Source: Acinetobacter sp. UBA6641 (GTDB lineage Bacteria; Pseudomonadota; Gammaproteobacteria; Pseudomonadales; Moraxellaceae). Taken from it: a DNA stretch of 16,556 nt. Below are positions 7,881-15,747 of the stretch, piece by piece; within the stretch, counting starts at the first letter, position 1, and each line of letters starts with the position of its first letter. Below the pieces are notes generated by a model, which searched no databases, had not been told where the DNA came from, and saw only the letters and a list, made by a program, of their open reading frames with translations. The stretch lies in contig DKLL01000163.1 of assembly GCA_002455755.1 (NCBI GenBank), positions 21,803-38,358 on the forward strand. The letters run 5' to 3'. Both the position numbers and the translations under genes were made by a program.

Positions 7881-9166
7881 ATACTGTTGCCGTCCTGAAA
7901 TTAACATTACATCACGGTATCGTTGGATACTTGGCAGGATTTCAGAGCGGAAAAAATATTCTGGTTTTTACAGATTCTTTCCGCTTTGATCAGCAACGTC
8001 CGACCTTGAGCCTGCTGACTTCCCCCTTGTATCCTCAAGCGGATAAAATTTTAGAAAAGACCTATGTTACACATCAGCGCTTACACCCCTTGCTATCAAA
8101 CTTGCTACCAGAAGGTGCATTACGTGAACTGATTGCACAAAGCCTCAAAGTACATATAGACAATGAATTTCAGTTATTGGCAGCTTTAGGTCATGATTTA
8201 CCTGGAGCACTCATTGCGACTCCATTAGATCCAGAAGAAATTCCAGATGAAATAAAATTCAAACTGCAGATCTCGAATCCAGATCAAATTTTAAAGCAAG
8301 AGATTCGAACAGATAATAAGTTTTCCTTGGCCGGCGTCCAAATGAAGTTTTCCATGAAAGCCAAAGATGGGCGTTTTACACTAGCACAGGCAACGGAAAC
8401 GACTCTACTCGGGGACTGGATTATCAAAACTCCTTCTTCCAGACATGCTTTTGTTCCGCTAAATGAATATTCTATGATGACCCTTGCCAAAACGGTCGGA
8501 ATAGATGTCCCTGAGATTCGCTTGGTGGATATGGCCCTTTTACAAGACCTTCCACCATTAAATTTACCCCAAGAGCAATATGCTTTCGCAATCAAAAGAT
8601 TTGATAGACAGAGTACTGCTGATACTACAGAGCTTATTCACATCGAAGATTTTGCTCAGATCTTCGGCGCATATCCACATCAGAAATACAGCACCACAAA
8701 TTATGAGCAGATAGGAAAGATCATTTATCAATTTTCAGATAACAAAATTATTGATATTCAGCAATTTGCCAGCCGTTTACTCATAAATATTTTACTCGCC
8801 AATGGAGATGCACACTTAAAGAACTGGAGTATGATTTATTACGATAAAAGTGCACCAAGATTATCACCCGCATACGATATATTAATGACTAGTGTATATA
8901 TTGAAAATGAGCATCATTTCGCATTAAATCTTGCCAAAAATAAAGATTGGTATCTAGCTGAGATGAAGCATTTTAAGCAATGGGCAGAAAAAGTCGGCGT
9001 TCCATGGCGTATCATCGAGAAGCAACTTCACGATATTATGGATAATGCTCGATCATTATGGCCAGCGCTATTACTAGACTTACCTATGATTTCCGCTCAT
9101 AAAGAAAAATTAAGAGTACATTGGAAAAAATTGCATCCAGACTTTCAGATACTTACAGATGATTAG
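7877..9166 (+). CDS. hipA: HipA-family serine/threonine kinase toxin (429 aa)
   Basis: HipA kinases phosphorylate a host target (in E. coli, glutamyl-tRNA synthetase), stop translation and induce persistence. The ATG at 7877 is chosen over an earlier in-frame start at 7847 because a strong GGAGAGGAA precedes it and it overlaps the hipB stop in ATGA form. An N-terminal HipA-coupling domain (about 1-100) is followed by the kinase fold. Visible motifs are S150 in FSLAGVQMK, matching the autophosphorylated Ser150 of E. coli HipA; K240 in FAIKRFDR, probably the ATP-contacting lysine; catalytic D311 in NGDAHLKNWS; and metal-binding D334 in SPAYDIL. The reading frame is intact and all key residues are present, so the toxin should be active and held by HipB. 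It ends 17 bases from the convergent helicase gene with no terminator visible between them. Confidence 0.92.
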   Translation: MNTVAVLKLTLHHGIVGYLAGFQSGKNILVFTDSFRFDQQRPTLSLLTSPLYPQADKILEKTYVTHQRLHPLLSNLLPEGALRELIAQSLKVHIDNEFQLLAALGHDLPGALIATPLDPEEIPDEIKFKLQISNPDQILKQEIRTDNKFSLAGVQMKFSMKAKDGRFTLAQATETTLLGDWIIKTPSSRHAFVPLNEYSMMTLAKTVGIDVPEIRLVDMALLQDLPPLNLPQEQYAFAIKRFDRQSTADTTELIHIEDFAQIFGAYPHQKYSTTNYEQIGKIIYQFSDNKIIDIQQFASRLLINILLANGDAHLKNWSMIYYDKSAPRLSPAYDILMTSVYIENEHHFALNLAKNKDWYLAEMKHFKQWAEKVGVPWRIIEKQLHDIMDNARSLWPALLLDLPMISAHKEKLRVHWKKLHPDFQILTDD

Positions 9167-9183
9167 GGCAACCAGTAACCAAA

Positions 9184-12100
9184 CTAAAATTTCTCAAACA
9201 AGTTCATCACATCATTTTCCGTCAGTTTTGCTTCGCCCTCATGATCGGTACTTAGAATAGACTGTGCCAGTTCTGCTTTATTTTGCTGTAAGGCAAGAAT
9301 TTTTTCTTCTATGCTTTGATTGGTAATCAGCTTGTACACAAATACCGGCTTGTCCTGTCCAATTCGCCATGCACGATCTGAAGCTTGATCCTCAGCAGCA
9401 GGGTTCCACCATGGATCATAGTGAATGACTGTATCTGCGGCGGTTAAATTCAGACCGACCCCTCCTGCTTTCAGACTGATTAAAAACACCGGCACTTGTC
9501 CAGACTGAAATGCGGTAATGACTTCATCTCGCTTTTTGGTCTGCCCAGTCAGTTTGACATAGCCAATTTCTGCGTGATGGAGTTGCTGCTCAATCAATTC
9601 CAGCATTGAGGTAAACTGAGAGAAGATAAGAATTTTTCGCCCCTCTTCTACCATTGGAACGACCATATCGATCAACTGTTCAAGTTTGGCTGAGTGAGCC
9701 TGCCCGGTTTTAACTGAATCCAGTTTCAGTAAGCTAGGATGGCAGCACACCTGACGTAGCTTCAGTAAGGCATCTAAAATTTGGATTTGACTACGTTTAA
9801 AGCCTTTTTCTGCCACAATTTTCTGAATGCTGGCTTGCATCGTGGCACGAACAGCCTCGTATAGCTTGGATTGCTGTTCATTCATATCAATATTGACTTC
9901 AATCGTGGTTTTTTCTGGCAATTCCTTGGCAACGTCAGTTTTCAAGCGACGTAAAATAAAGGGTTTAATGCGGTTTACCAACTTTTGCCTTAACTGCTGA
10001 TCACCGCGTTTTTCAATCGGATAGCGGTATTTTTTATTAAAGATTTCTTGTGAATATAAAAATCCTGGCATCAGAAAATAAAATAGTGCCCACAGCTCAC
10101 CCAAATGATTTTCCATAGGTGTACCGGTTAGACATAGGCGATGTCGTGCTTTTAATTGCCGTACCACCTGTGCAGCTTTGGCACGCGGATTTTTGATATT
10201 CTGCGCTTCATCCAAAATGAGTTGATGATATTCATATTGCTTCAGTTGCTCTTCATCTCTCGCCAAGAGCGGATAGGTGGTTAACACAATGTCATATTGT
10301 GAAATCTGCTCAAAATACTGATGGCGGTCGGGGCCCTGTAGCAGCAGTACCTTGAGCTCAGGGGTAAATTTTTCCGCTTCTTTGAACCAGTTATGCATCA
10401 GCGATGTGGGTGCAACAATTAAGGCGGGGCTGTCCTGCAAATGACCAGCCTGCTTTTCCATGAGTAAATGCGCTAAAGTTTGTGCTGTTTTGCCCAAGCC
10501 CATATCATCTGCCAGAATCCCGCCATGCTGGGTTTCCCTTAAAAACTGTAACCAGCCTAAGCCCTGCTGCTGATATGGGCGCAATTCCCCCTGAAAACCT
10601 TGTGGTGTCGGCAGTTGTTGCTGATAGCCTTGTTTGAATTTATGTACAAATTTCTGCAGGCGATCACTGACCTGCCATGTCATCCCAAGATTATGCTGCA
10701 ATTCTAATAATTGACTCGCATCATAGCGATCAATACTGCGCTCTTCTTGCTGTAAAATGCTCTGCAGATGCAATAATACCGGCTTAATATCCCTAGCGGA
10801 TAGCGCCAAATCAGGTTGATCCACTGCAGTTTTCAGGGTGAAAATTTGACTGTCATGCAGATGAATAAAAGTCCGCGGATCAAGTAAATCAGGATTTACT
10901 CGCACCAAAGCTACGAGCGCATCAAGTAAATTATAAGAATTGCCTGCACTGTCTTGAACCGTCGCCCCGATATTGAACCAGTCCTGCTGGCCTTCAGATT
11001 CAGTGATAGAAATATTTAAATTTTCAACATATTGCAGGTTAAAGGGGCTGTTTTCCAGATGCTCTATCTGCCAGCCCATCAACTCAATTTGATTGATGGG
11101 CATCAGCTGTTTGATCCAGTCTCCATAGAAAGCAAAAACCATAGAATCGAGACGTTGTTTATCCAGTTTTAATTGCTGGTCATAACTAAGATCTTTCACC
11201 CACTTCAGTGATTCGACCAATAGCTGTAAACGCTGGATTGACTGTTGTTCCTGAACTAAGTCCCGAAGCTGTCGCACCATTTTGCCATGCTGCTCACCAA
11301 TAAAACTGTCACCTGATGTACCTGCTTTTATTCGCCCACCAGCATAGGAAAATTCAATTTCAGCACAAACAGACTCTTCCCATTTCCAATCAAATTTATC
11401 TAAAACACCGAAGCGTAAAATTGGCTGGGGACTTCCCTCAAGGACATCAATATGCTGAATAGACTCGGGCCGAGGCAGATTTTTCACGTCTGAATATTGA
11501 TGAGTCAGTTTCTCAAACTCTGGCAAGAGCATAGATGGAAGATCAGGCATCTGTAAAAAATGGTACAGAAGATTTGCCGTATATTCACCATATAACTGGC
11601 CCACCGTGTTCTGTTGAATATTCACATAACATGGTGGATGGCTCGCGAGAATCTGAATATGTGGATTTGATTTCAAATCGAGTCGAATATCACCATTGAC
11701 CAATTCAATGTTTAAATGCTCTGTCTGTTTGTTTACACCTTGTTGCCAGATCAGTTCGATGTGATAGCCTTGTTCTGACCATTGAAGTGCAGTATGGCTC
11801 TTTTTTTGCCAGTACACATCGCCACTTTGAATAAAAGATTTGAAATGCTCCAATAAAATTCTGGAGATATCAAGATTGCTTTGATAAAAGCGTTCGTCAC
11901 TGTTTATTTTGGCATAATAATAAATCTGGTTAAATAATTGTCGTTTTTGTTCAGGTAAAGTCAGATGCTTTCTGGTGATATTTTCATATTGGGTATAATA
12001 ACTTTCCCCCGCAATTGAGCCGTTTTTATTGCGTCTGGCCTTCTGAACATCAACTGTCAATTTCTTTAAGCTGACAGACTGATCTAGCAGGTAAATTAAA

Positions 12101-12531
12101 TAATTGTTTGTTTTGACAGATTGCTCTGGTTCAGTCTGTTGTAAATACCGTTTAAAATCATGCAACCAGCGCTGCGCCTGATCATCCCCCCGTTGGCGTT
12201 TTGTGATTCCCTGCGGGGATTGAGAGTCAGCATAACGCTGCTGAAATTCCTGGCGATATTCCTGAAAGAATAACCGCGCTAAAGCAGCAGCATGTTTACA
12301 GTTATATCCAACCGGACAAGTGCAGTCGTCATCGATTAAACGGTCTTTTTGGGGATTATAGGTAATTGCGGTATCGTAATAATCTGTTCCTTCAATTTGG
12401 GCATACATCGTAACCCCGTCTTTTTCCTCAAAGAACTCAATCGTTTTCCTATCAATGTGTTTAGCATAGCTCTGGCTGCGCTGAAGAGATGCAGTACTAA
12501 AGCGAGATAGAAAATTGATCAATGAGGACAT
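9184..12531 (-). CDS. SNF2/RapA-type DEAD/DEAH helicase with SWIM zinc finger (1115 aa)
   Basis: ATP-driven DNA translocase of the Swi2/Snf2 group. The N-terminus has a SWIM zinc finger, C70-x-C72-x5-C78-x-H80 (CTCPVGYNCKH). A long middle region of about 550 residues without clear motifs follows. The C-terminal half is the helicase: Walker A GILADDMGLGKT (K681), motif II DEAQ (774-777), motif III LTGTPMEN (about 801), motif V GGVGLNLTAAD and motif VI QASDRAWRIGQ. The order and length are typical of bacterial SWIM-SNF2 proteins. Their cellular role, in nucleoprotein remodelling or repair, is not settled. The ATG at 12531 is the first codon of the domain-bearing frame; only a poor ribosome site precedes it. 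It converges on hipA. It reads as an intact chromosomal gene rather than part of a defence cassette, since no partner methylase or nuclease is adjacent. Confidence 0.93.
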   Translation of the reverse strand: MSSLINFLSRFSTASLQRSQSYAKHIDRKTIEFFEEKDGVTMYAQIEGTDYYDTAITYNPQKDRLIDDDCTCPVGYNCKHAAALARLFFQEYRQEFQQRYADSQSPQGITKRQRGDDQAQRWLHDFKRYLQQTEPEQSVKTNNYLIYLLDQSVSLKKLTVDVQKARRNKNGSIAGESYYTQYENITRKHLTLPEQKRQLFNQIYYYAKINSDERFYQSNLDISRILLEHFKSFIQSGDVYWQKKSHTALQWSEQGYHIELIWQQGVNKQTEHLNIELVNGDIRLDLKSNPHIQILASHPPCYVNIQQNTVGQLYGEYTANLLYHFLQMPDLPSMLLPEFEKLTHQYSDVKNLPRPESIQHIDVLEGSPQPILRFGVLDKFDWKWEESVCAEIEFSYAGGRIKAGTSGDSFIGEQHGKMVRQLRDLVQEQQSIQRLQLLVESLKWVKDLSYDQQLKLDKQRLDSMVFAFYGDWIKQLMPINQIELMGWQIEHLENSPFNLQYVENLNISITESEGQQDWFNIGATVQDSAGNSYNLLDALVALVRVNPDLLDPRTFIHLHDSQIFTLKTAVDQPDLALSARDIKPVLLHLQSILQQEERSIDRYDASQLLELQHNLGMTWQVSDRLQKFVHKFKQGYQQQLPTPQGFQGELRPYQQQGLGWLQFLRETQHGGILADDMGLGKTAQTLAHLLMEKQAGHLQDSPALIVAPTSLMHNWFKEAEKFTPELKVLLLQGPDRHQYFEQISQYDIVLTTYPLLARDEEQLKQYEYHQLILDEAQNIKNPRAKAAQVVRQLKARHRLCLTGTPMENHLGELWALFYFLMPGFLYSQEIFNKKYRYPIEKRGDQQLRQKLVNRIKPFILRRLKTDVAKELPEKTTIEVNIDMNEQQSKLYEAVRATMQASIQKIVAEKGFKRSQIQILDALLKLRQVCCHPSLLKLDSVKTGQAHSAKLEQLIDMVVPMVEEGRKILIFSQFTSMLELIEQQLHHAEIGYVKLTGQTKKRDEVITAFQSGQVPVFLISLKAGGVGLNLTAADTVIHYDPWWNPAAEDQASDRAWRIGQDKPVFVYKLITNQSIEEKILALQQNKAELAQSILSTDHEGEAKLTENDVMNLFEKF

Positions 12532-12560
12532 AATTACCAGACACTAAAAATGTTTATACA

Positions 12561-12566
12561 ATTATA
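12561..12566 (-). promoter_or_regulatory. Candidate -10 box of the SNF2 helicase promoter
   Basis: On the minus strand the sequence is TATAAT, 30 bases upstream of the helicase ATG. No convincing -35 is found at 16-18 bases, so confidence is modest. Confidence 0.35.
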
Positions 12567-12715
12567 ACGGACAAAGCTGTCATTTCAGAACAGTAGCCGA
12601 ACTGCTCAACCCGAGCACAGATTCGACTCACTCAATAGGAATATTGTGAGTAAAGACAATCAAATCCGAGAAGTTAAACAGATCATTGAGGTCGAAAATA
12701 TCCTGATAGAAGTGA

Positions 12716-12994
12716 TCATTTCTTCACGACCGTTAATTTTAAACCAAATGGGGTTAAAAATTTTAGCATTGTTTCTAGAGTTGGATTTGCATCTGATCGC
12801 TCTAGTTTCTGTAAAGTTTGAAGCGAAATTTTAGTGATCTTGGACATTTCATGTAATGTCAGATGCAGCTCTATTCTAATGAATTTTGCAATGACATGTA
12901 TCGGCCAATCGGGATTCAGTTGAATCTGTTCTAAGACATATTGTCTTTTTTTAATTTGCTCTATTTGAGAGAGTGGAATAAAACGTTTATCCAT
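12716..12994 (-). CDS. XRE-family helix-turn-helix regulator (92 aa), possible antitoxin
   Basis: The protein has a basic N-terminal stretch and then an XRE-type HTH (about residues 46-85; LTLHEMSKITKISLQTLQKL is the helix-turn-helix core). It ends with GLKLTVVKK, as small HipB/HigA-like regulators do. The start at 12994 is supported by AAAGGAG six bases upstream of the ATG. The upstream small gene ends inside this start (its TAA is 12989-12987), so this gene was translated in a coupled pair. That partner is now broken (12987-13230), leaving this regulator an orphan. A toxin-antitoxin origin is plausible because of this arrangement, but no known toxin is recognised. No kinase or nuclease gene follows downstream before the helicase gene. 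Confidence 0.8.
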   Translation of the reverse strand: MDKRFIPLSQIEQIKKRQYVLEQIQLNPDWPIHVIAKFIRIELHLTLHEMSKITKISLQTLQKLERSDANPTLETMLKFLTPFGLKLTVVKK

Positions 12995-13230
12995 AACAAA
13001 TCTCCTTTAATTGTGCGCAAATACCTTCAATGCGATATGCACAATTTTCTAGAATTTCATCATCTATCCCGATAGATTTCATCTTGGTTATGTTCAATTG
13101 CGTAATCCATTGAATAATATGTTCCGCAGCTAGCTTTCCAACCTTTAGCTTTTTCACCTATTACTTCAATAGTGGCACAATCGATCGATTGATTATTCAG
13201 AAATATTTGGAAAGATCAAAAATCATTCAT
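12987..13230 (-). pseudogene. Broken small gene overlapping the XRE gene (partner or toxin, frameshifted)
   Basis: Two minus-strand frames join into one protein-like sequence of about 81 residues. From the ATG at 13230 the frame reads MNDF, then a TGA at 13218-13216 (probably once TGG), then SFQIFLNNQSIDCATIEVIG and EKAKGWKAS. Near 13120-13140 the natural-looking sequence moves to another frame, LAAEHIIQWITQLN through to AYRIEGICAQLKEICYG, ending in TAA at 12989-12987 within the XRE start. In that second frame the piece is open from a GTG at 13157 (56 codons) after two consecutive stops. Overlap with the XRE gene suggests a two-gene operon whose first member was lost. The original product is not recognised. 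A shorter functional protein from GTG 13157 or an internal ATG cannot be excluded. Confidence 0.55.
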
Positions 13231-13243
13231 AATTCTATTTAAA

Positions 13244-13296
13244 TAGTAAAGTACAGGCAGTTTTGCCTATTATATACTTATTATAGTAGTAAAGTA
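13244..13296. promoter_or_regulatory. Regulatory region with paired TAGTAAAGTA repeats
   Basis: Exact 10-bp direct repeats TAGTAAAGTA lie at 13244-13253 and 13287-13296, 43 bp apart, about four helical turns. Between them are a small perfect hairpin (AGGCA-GTTT-TGCCT, 13255-13268) and two TATAAT hexamers on the minus strand (13274-13269 and 13285-13280). The region stands before the broken gene/XRE pair and after the ATPase stop, so it probably holds the promoter and operators of that pair. Confidence 0.4.
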
Positions 13297-13324
13297 TTAT
13301 TTTTATCCAAGTGAGTTTTCAAAA

Positions 13325-14422
13325 TTATGCTTCATCCATAATCCATTCTTTAAAAAGAGCATCCTCGATTTCATAAGTACCATTTTCTGGTTTAAAAATT
13401 CTTTGTTTTTTTGATAAAGGACGTAGGGCCGATTGAATACTTGATACCGCAATGTTATCTACACCAATGGAATCAGCCAGATGTTGTCTAAATTGACTAC
13501 TATAAAGTTCAACTTGCGATTCCGCTATGGCTTTTAAAATTAGCTGTTCTAATAACTTAAACTCTTCCCATAATCCCGAAAAGTCACGATGCCCCATTGT
13601 ATCGGCTATAAGCTGTTCCTTGGCAAAATCTATAGCCAGCATTGGGTTTAAGGCTAAACGCTCCACTAATGATCTTGCTAGTTGAGGACTTTGCTTCATA
13701 TCTAAAAAAGCGTGCCATAAAATTTCTTTATTCAAACTACGTCCTGTTGTCTGATTAAATACATCTGCCAGATGATCTGTAAATGCTTTTGTTAGATTTG
13801 GAAAAGGTAAATTCTGTCCATAATGAAAAAATGGAGCACTACTCACAGAAAACATTTGTCTCAGGCCTTCTCGACTTGAACCAGTAAAAATCACCTTTAT
13901 TGTTTCTTTATGCATATCTAAAGCGGTACGTAAACTGGCAATCGTGGTTTTATATTTTGAACTAGCTAAAGCCTGAATCTCATCAAGTAACAGTAAAATA
14001 GGTTTCCCCTGCTGAGCCAGTTTAGTAATGCTAGACAAAATACTGGAATTCACTTGTCCTTGTAGAAGTGTCACTTCAGCTTTTACCCCTGCCACCTCTG
14101 TACTTAAAGAACCAATATTTTTATTTTTAATCCAATCTGTGGCTTTCCCCATTAAGCCATTTTGTTTTGAAAACTCATCAAGAGCTTTTACAAACTGCCC
14201 TTCACTATGCAGGCCTGCATCTAAAAAACTGAAATAAAAAACGCGCCATCCAAGCTGTTCTGCTAGGGGCGTAATATCTTTTCGTAAAAATTCAGTTTTT
14301 CCCATCCGGCGTGGGGCAAAAAAAGTCAGAGAACTAGCTAGTCCAGTCTCAAACATGCCTAAAATTTGTTTCGCCAATTCGGTACGTGGAAAGTGCCAAG
14401 GGTCATTGGAGATGGTCATCAT
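13325..14422 (-). CDS. P-loop ATPase of the archaeal-type/STAND-like AAA group (365 aa)
   Basis: A P-loop lies at APRRMGKT (36-43, K42) near the N-terminus and a Walker B at ILLLLDEIQ (142-150, D147-E148). These are followed by a sensor-like segment VIFTGSSR (about 177-184) and a C-terminal part (about 285-360) that looks like a winged helix (FRQHLADSIGVDNIAVSSIQ). This architecture fits the Arch_ATPase/MNS group of stand-alone ATP-binding proteins, whose roles range from signalling to defence and mobile-element functions. The specific job here is unknown. The start is ATGATG at 14422 with a weak ribosome site. Its promoter lies within the symmetric ATTAGAT array shared with the divergent XRE gene, so control by that regulator is likely. 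No membrane segment or fused effector domain is seen. Confidence 0.8.
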   Translation of the reverse strand: MMTISNDPWHFPRTELAKQILGMFETGLASSLTFFAPRRMGKTEFLRKDITPLAEQLGWRVFYFSFLDAGLHSEGQFVKALDEFSKQNGLMGKATDWIKNKNIGSLSTEVAGVKAEVTLLQGQVNSSILSSITKLAQQGKPILLLLDEIQALASSKYKTTIASLRTALDMHKETIKVIFTGSSREGLRQMFSVSSAPFFHYGQNLPFPNLTKAFTDHLADVFNQTTGRSLNKEILWHAFLDMKQSPQLARSLVERLALNPMLAIDFAKEQLIADTMGHRDFSGLWEEFKLLEQLILKAIAESQVELYSSQFRQHLADSIGVDNIAVSSIQSALRPLSKKQRIFKPENGTYEIEDALFKEWIMDEA

Positions 14423-14458
14423 TTTAATTACTCGGCAATGATTTATTTATTACCATAG

Positions 14459-14486
14459 ATTGTATTAGACTCCATTAGATTGTAAA
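14459..14486 (-). promoter_or_regulatory. Predicted promoter of the ATPase gene
   Basis: On the minus strand, TTTACA (14486-14481) and TACAAT (14464-14459) are separated by 16 bases, with a leader of about 30 bases before the ATPase start. The promoter lies inside the ATTAGAT array: one repeat fills the spacer and another overlaps the edge of the -10. Repressor occupancy of these sites would block it. Confidence 0.5.
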
Positions 14487-14523
14487 TATCTAATTAGATT
14501 TTTTTAATCTAATAGGATCTAAT
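14464..14523. repeat. Symmetric operator-like array of six ATTAGAT/ATCTAAT sites
   Basis: The sites are ATTAGAC (14464), ATTAGAT (14474), ATCTAAT (14488), ATTAGAT (14493), ATCTAAT (14507) and ATCTAAT (14517). They are mirror-symmetric about 14493.5, where a 12-bp palindrome ATCTAATTAGAT lies. The outer pairs are spaced 10 bp. The array can also be read as two 21-bp dyads, ATTAGAT-N7-ATCTAAT (14474-14494 and 14493-14513). It lies between the divergent ATPase and XRE genes. The likely binder is the XRE protein encoded at 14622, by inference. Confidence 0.75.
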
Positions 14524-14621
14524 CAGGCCAATAAAGCACCTTTTCATCGATCAACCGACACATTTTATAACTCCATTATTTTGTGGCTTAATAGCTATAT
14601 CTAAACATAAGACCCAATATT

Positions 14622-14924
14622 ATGGATTTAAGATTCAGAAAACCTGAAGAAGTTGTTGCATTATTATGTGAGAGGCTTCGTAAAGAACGGCTTTATCTGG
14701 AAATGACTCAGGCAGATGTTGCTGCACGTGCTGGTATTGGTGTGAATACAGTATCCAATCTGGAAGCAGGTCGAAATGTTTCATTTGAAAATTTAGTACG
14801 CGTTGCCATGGTACTAGGCCGATTAAAAGAATTAGAGGAACTCTTCAAACCTCATTTAAACAGTGTAGATGACATTCTTCGCTATGAGAGCAATACGGCT
14901 CGCCAACGTATCAAAAGAAAATAA
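14622..14924 (+). CDS. XRE-family regulator, HipB-like (100 aa)
   Basis: Helix-turn-helix domain from about residue 16 to 75: RLRKERLYLEMTQADVAARA forms the first helices and GIGVNTVSNLEAGRNVSFEN contains the recognition helix. The C-terminal tail (LNSVDDILRYESNTARQRIKRK) is of the kind found in XRE antitoxins encoded just before hipA genes. A degraded hipA begins four bases after its stop, which supports this. With its kinase destroyed, the protein may survive as a regulator of its own gene and of the divergent ATPase gene, through the symmetric array about 100-160 bases upstream. The ATG at 14622 has only a weak ribosome site. Confidence 0.85.
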   Translation: MDLRFRKPEEVVALLCERLRKERLYLEMTQADVAARAGIGVNTVSNLEAGRNVSFENLVRVAMVLGRLKELEELFKPHLNSVDDILRYESNTARQRIKRK

Positions 14925-14928
14925 ACCC

Positions 14929-15181
14929 ATGCTCAAAAAACTTAATGTTTACTACAATGGATGGGGTGAATATTGGCTTTAGGGTACACTGGTCGCCTCA
15001 ACAGTAATCACAGGTCAACCATTAATTGCCTTTAAGTACAGTGCTGAAGCGATCCGTAAAGGTTTAGAGCTTTTCTCTTACCTACTTCCATAAAAAGGTG
15101 ACCCATTAAGAAAAAATTTCCTACACAGCAAATGGGATTACAAAGTCATATATATGATACATCACCCGATGGCTAGGCGTG
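14929..15181 (+). pseudogene. Remnant of a hipA N-terminal region
   Basis: From the ATG at 14929 the sequence reads MLKKLNVYYNGWGEYWL, a TAG (14980-14982), then GTLVASTVITGQPLIAFKYS and onward to SYLLP, a TAA (15091-15093), then KGDPLRKNFL. A frameshift near 15120-15128 leads into QQMGLQSHIYDTSPDG and another TAG (15174-15176) where HipA proteins have Trp (SPDGWG). This matches the HipA N-terminal pattern (GTL..., F.Y...., LPL, SLPDGWG), here with three stops and a frameshift. Nothing of the kinase domain remains downstream; the next gene begins at 15292. It was evidently the toxin partner of the XRE gene four bases upstream. Confidence 0.75.
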
Positions 15182-15232
15182 CTCCAGAATTTTGGTGGCT
15201 ATTCAGTCCATCATTACCTACATTCCAACTCT

Positions 15233-15261
15233 CTAGTTTTCCAACTAGCCCAGGTTATAAT
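15233..15261 (+). promoter_or_regulatory. Candidate promoter and dyad upstream of the VF530-like gene
   Basis: A consensus -10 TATAAT lies at 15256-15261, 30 bases upstream of the ATG at 15292. No strong -35 is present. The perfect dyad CTAGTT-TTCC-AACTAG (15233-15248) overlaps the -35 position and could be a binding site. Confidence 0.4.
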
Positions 15262-15291
15262 AATGGCCACCCAAAATACTATTGATCTATT

Positions 15292-15528
15292 ATGAACACC
15301 TCTAATGACCCTTTACACGGCAAAAAACTTGCTGACATTTTGGATGAATTATTGGATTACTACGGTGGCTTTGAAGGTTTAAGTCGTAAAATTGAAATTA
15401 GATGTTTTTGCATAGACCCAAGTGTTAAATCATCATTGCGATTCTTGCGTACCACACCATGGGCACGTGAAAAAGTAGAAAGCTTATATTTGTACGTATT
15501 ACGTCAAAAGGCAAAACAGAAACCGTAG
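15292..15528 (+). CDS. VF530/DUF2132 family small DNA-binding protein (78 aa)
   Basis: The sequence DPLHGKKLADILDELLDYYG, then IRCFCIDPSVKSSLRFLRTTPWAREKVESLYL, carries the hallmark motifs of the VF530 (DUF2132) family: the NDPLHG start, IRCF, DPSVKSSLKFLRKTPWAR and the KVE.LYL tail. These are short conserved proteins with a DNA-binding fold of unknown cellular role. The length is normal and the frame intact. It has its own predicted promoter and no coupling to the decayed hipA upstream, so it is probably an independent gene that survived the decay around it. The ATG is supported by the family's usual N-terminus. Confidence 0.88.
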   Translation: MNTSNDPLHGKKLADILDELLDYYGGFEGLSRKIEIRCFCIDPSVKSSLRFLRTTPWAREKVESLYLYVLRQKAKQKP

Positions 15529-15747
15529 CCCCAGGCAACACCCCTCTCATCATAAAATTATACCAGTCAGTAAAATACCTTTAGATTAAGCATGTGTATG
15601 TTGGTTATTATTGTTGATTATCACAATAAATTAGTGACCAAAAATCAAAGTACTCCACCCTACCTTAAATTTTACGTTCTACAGCCTTTTTAGCTACAAT
15701 TTTAAAAGTGACAAATTTCTTCTTATTCTACCCTAACTTAATTGTAG

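Noticed and set aside
12628..12711. Minus-strand stretch reading like RNDHFYQDIFDLNDLFNFSD after the XRE gene
   Set aside because: It looks protein-like but has no start codon of its own after the upstream stop and is too short to assign. It may be a tail of a lost third gene.
12646..12834. Plus-strand GTG-started reading frame of 62 codons with an AGGA in front
   Set aside because: Its 3' half is antisense to the XRE gene, no family is recognised and start support is weak. It could only be rescued by expression data.
15263..15295. ATG-started 10-codon frame overlapping the VF530-like start (possible leader peptide)
   Set aside because: The predicted transcription start near 15268 would exclude its ATG, and it has no ribosome site.
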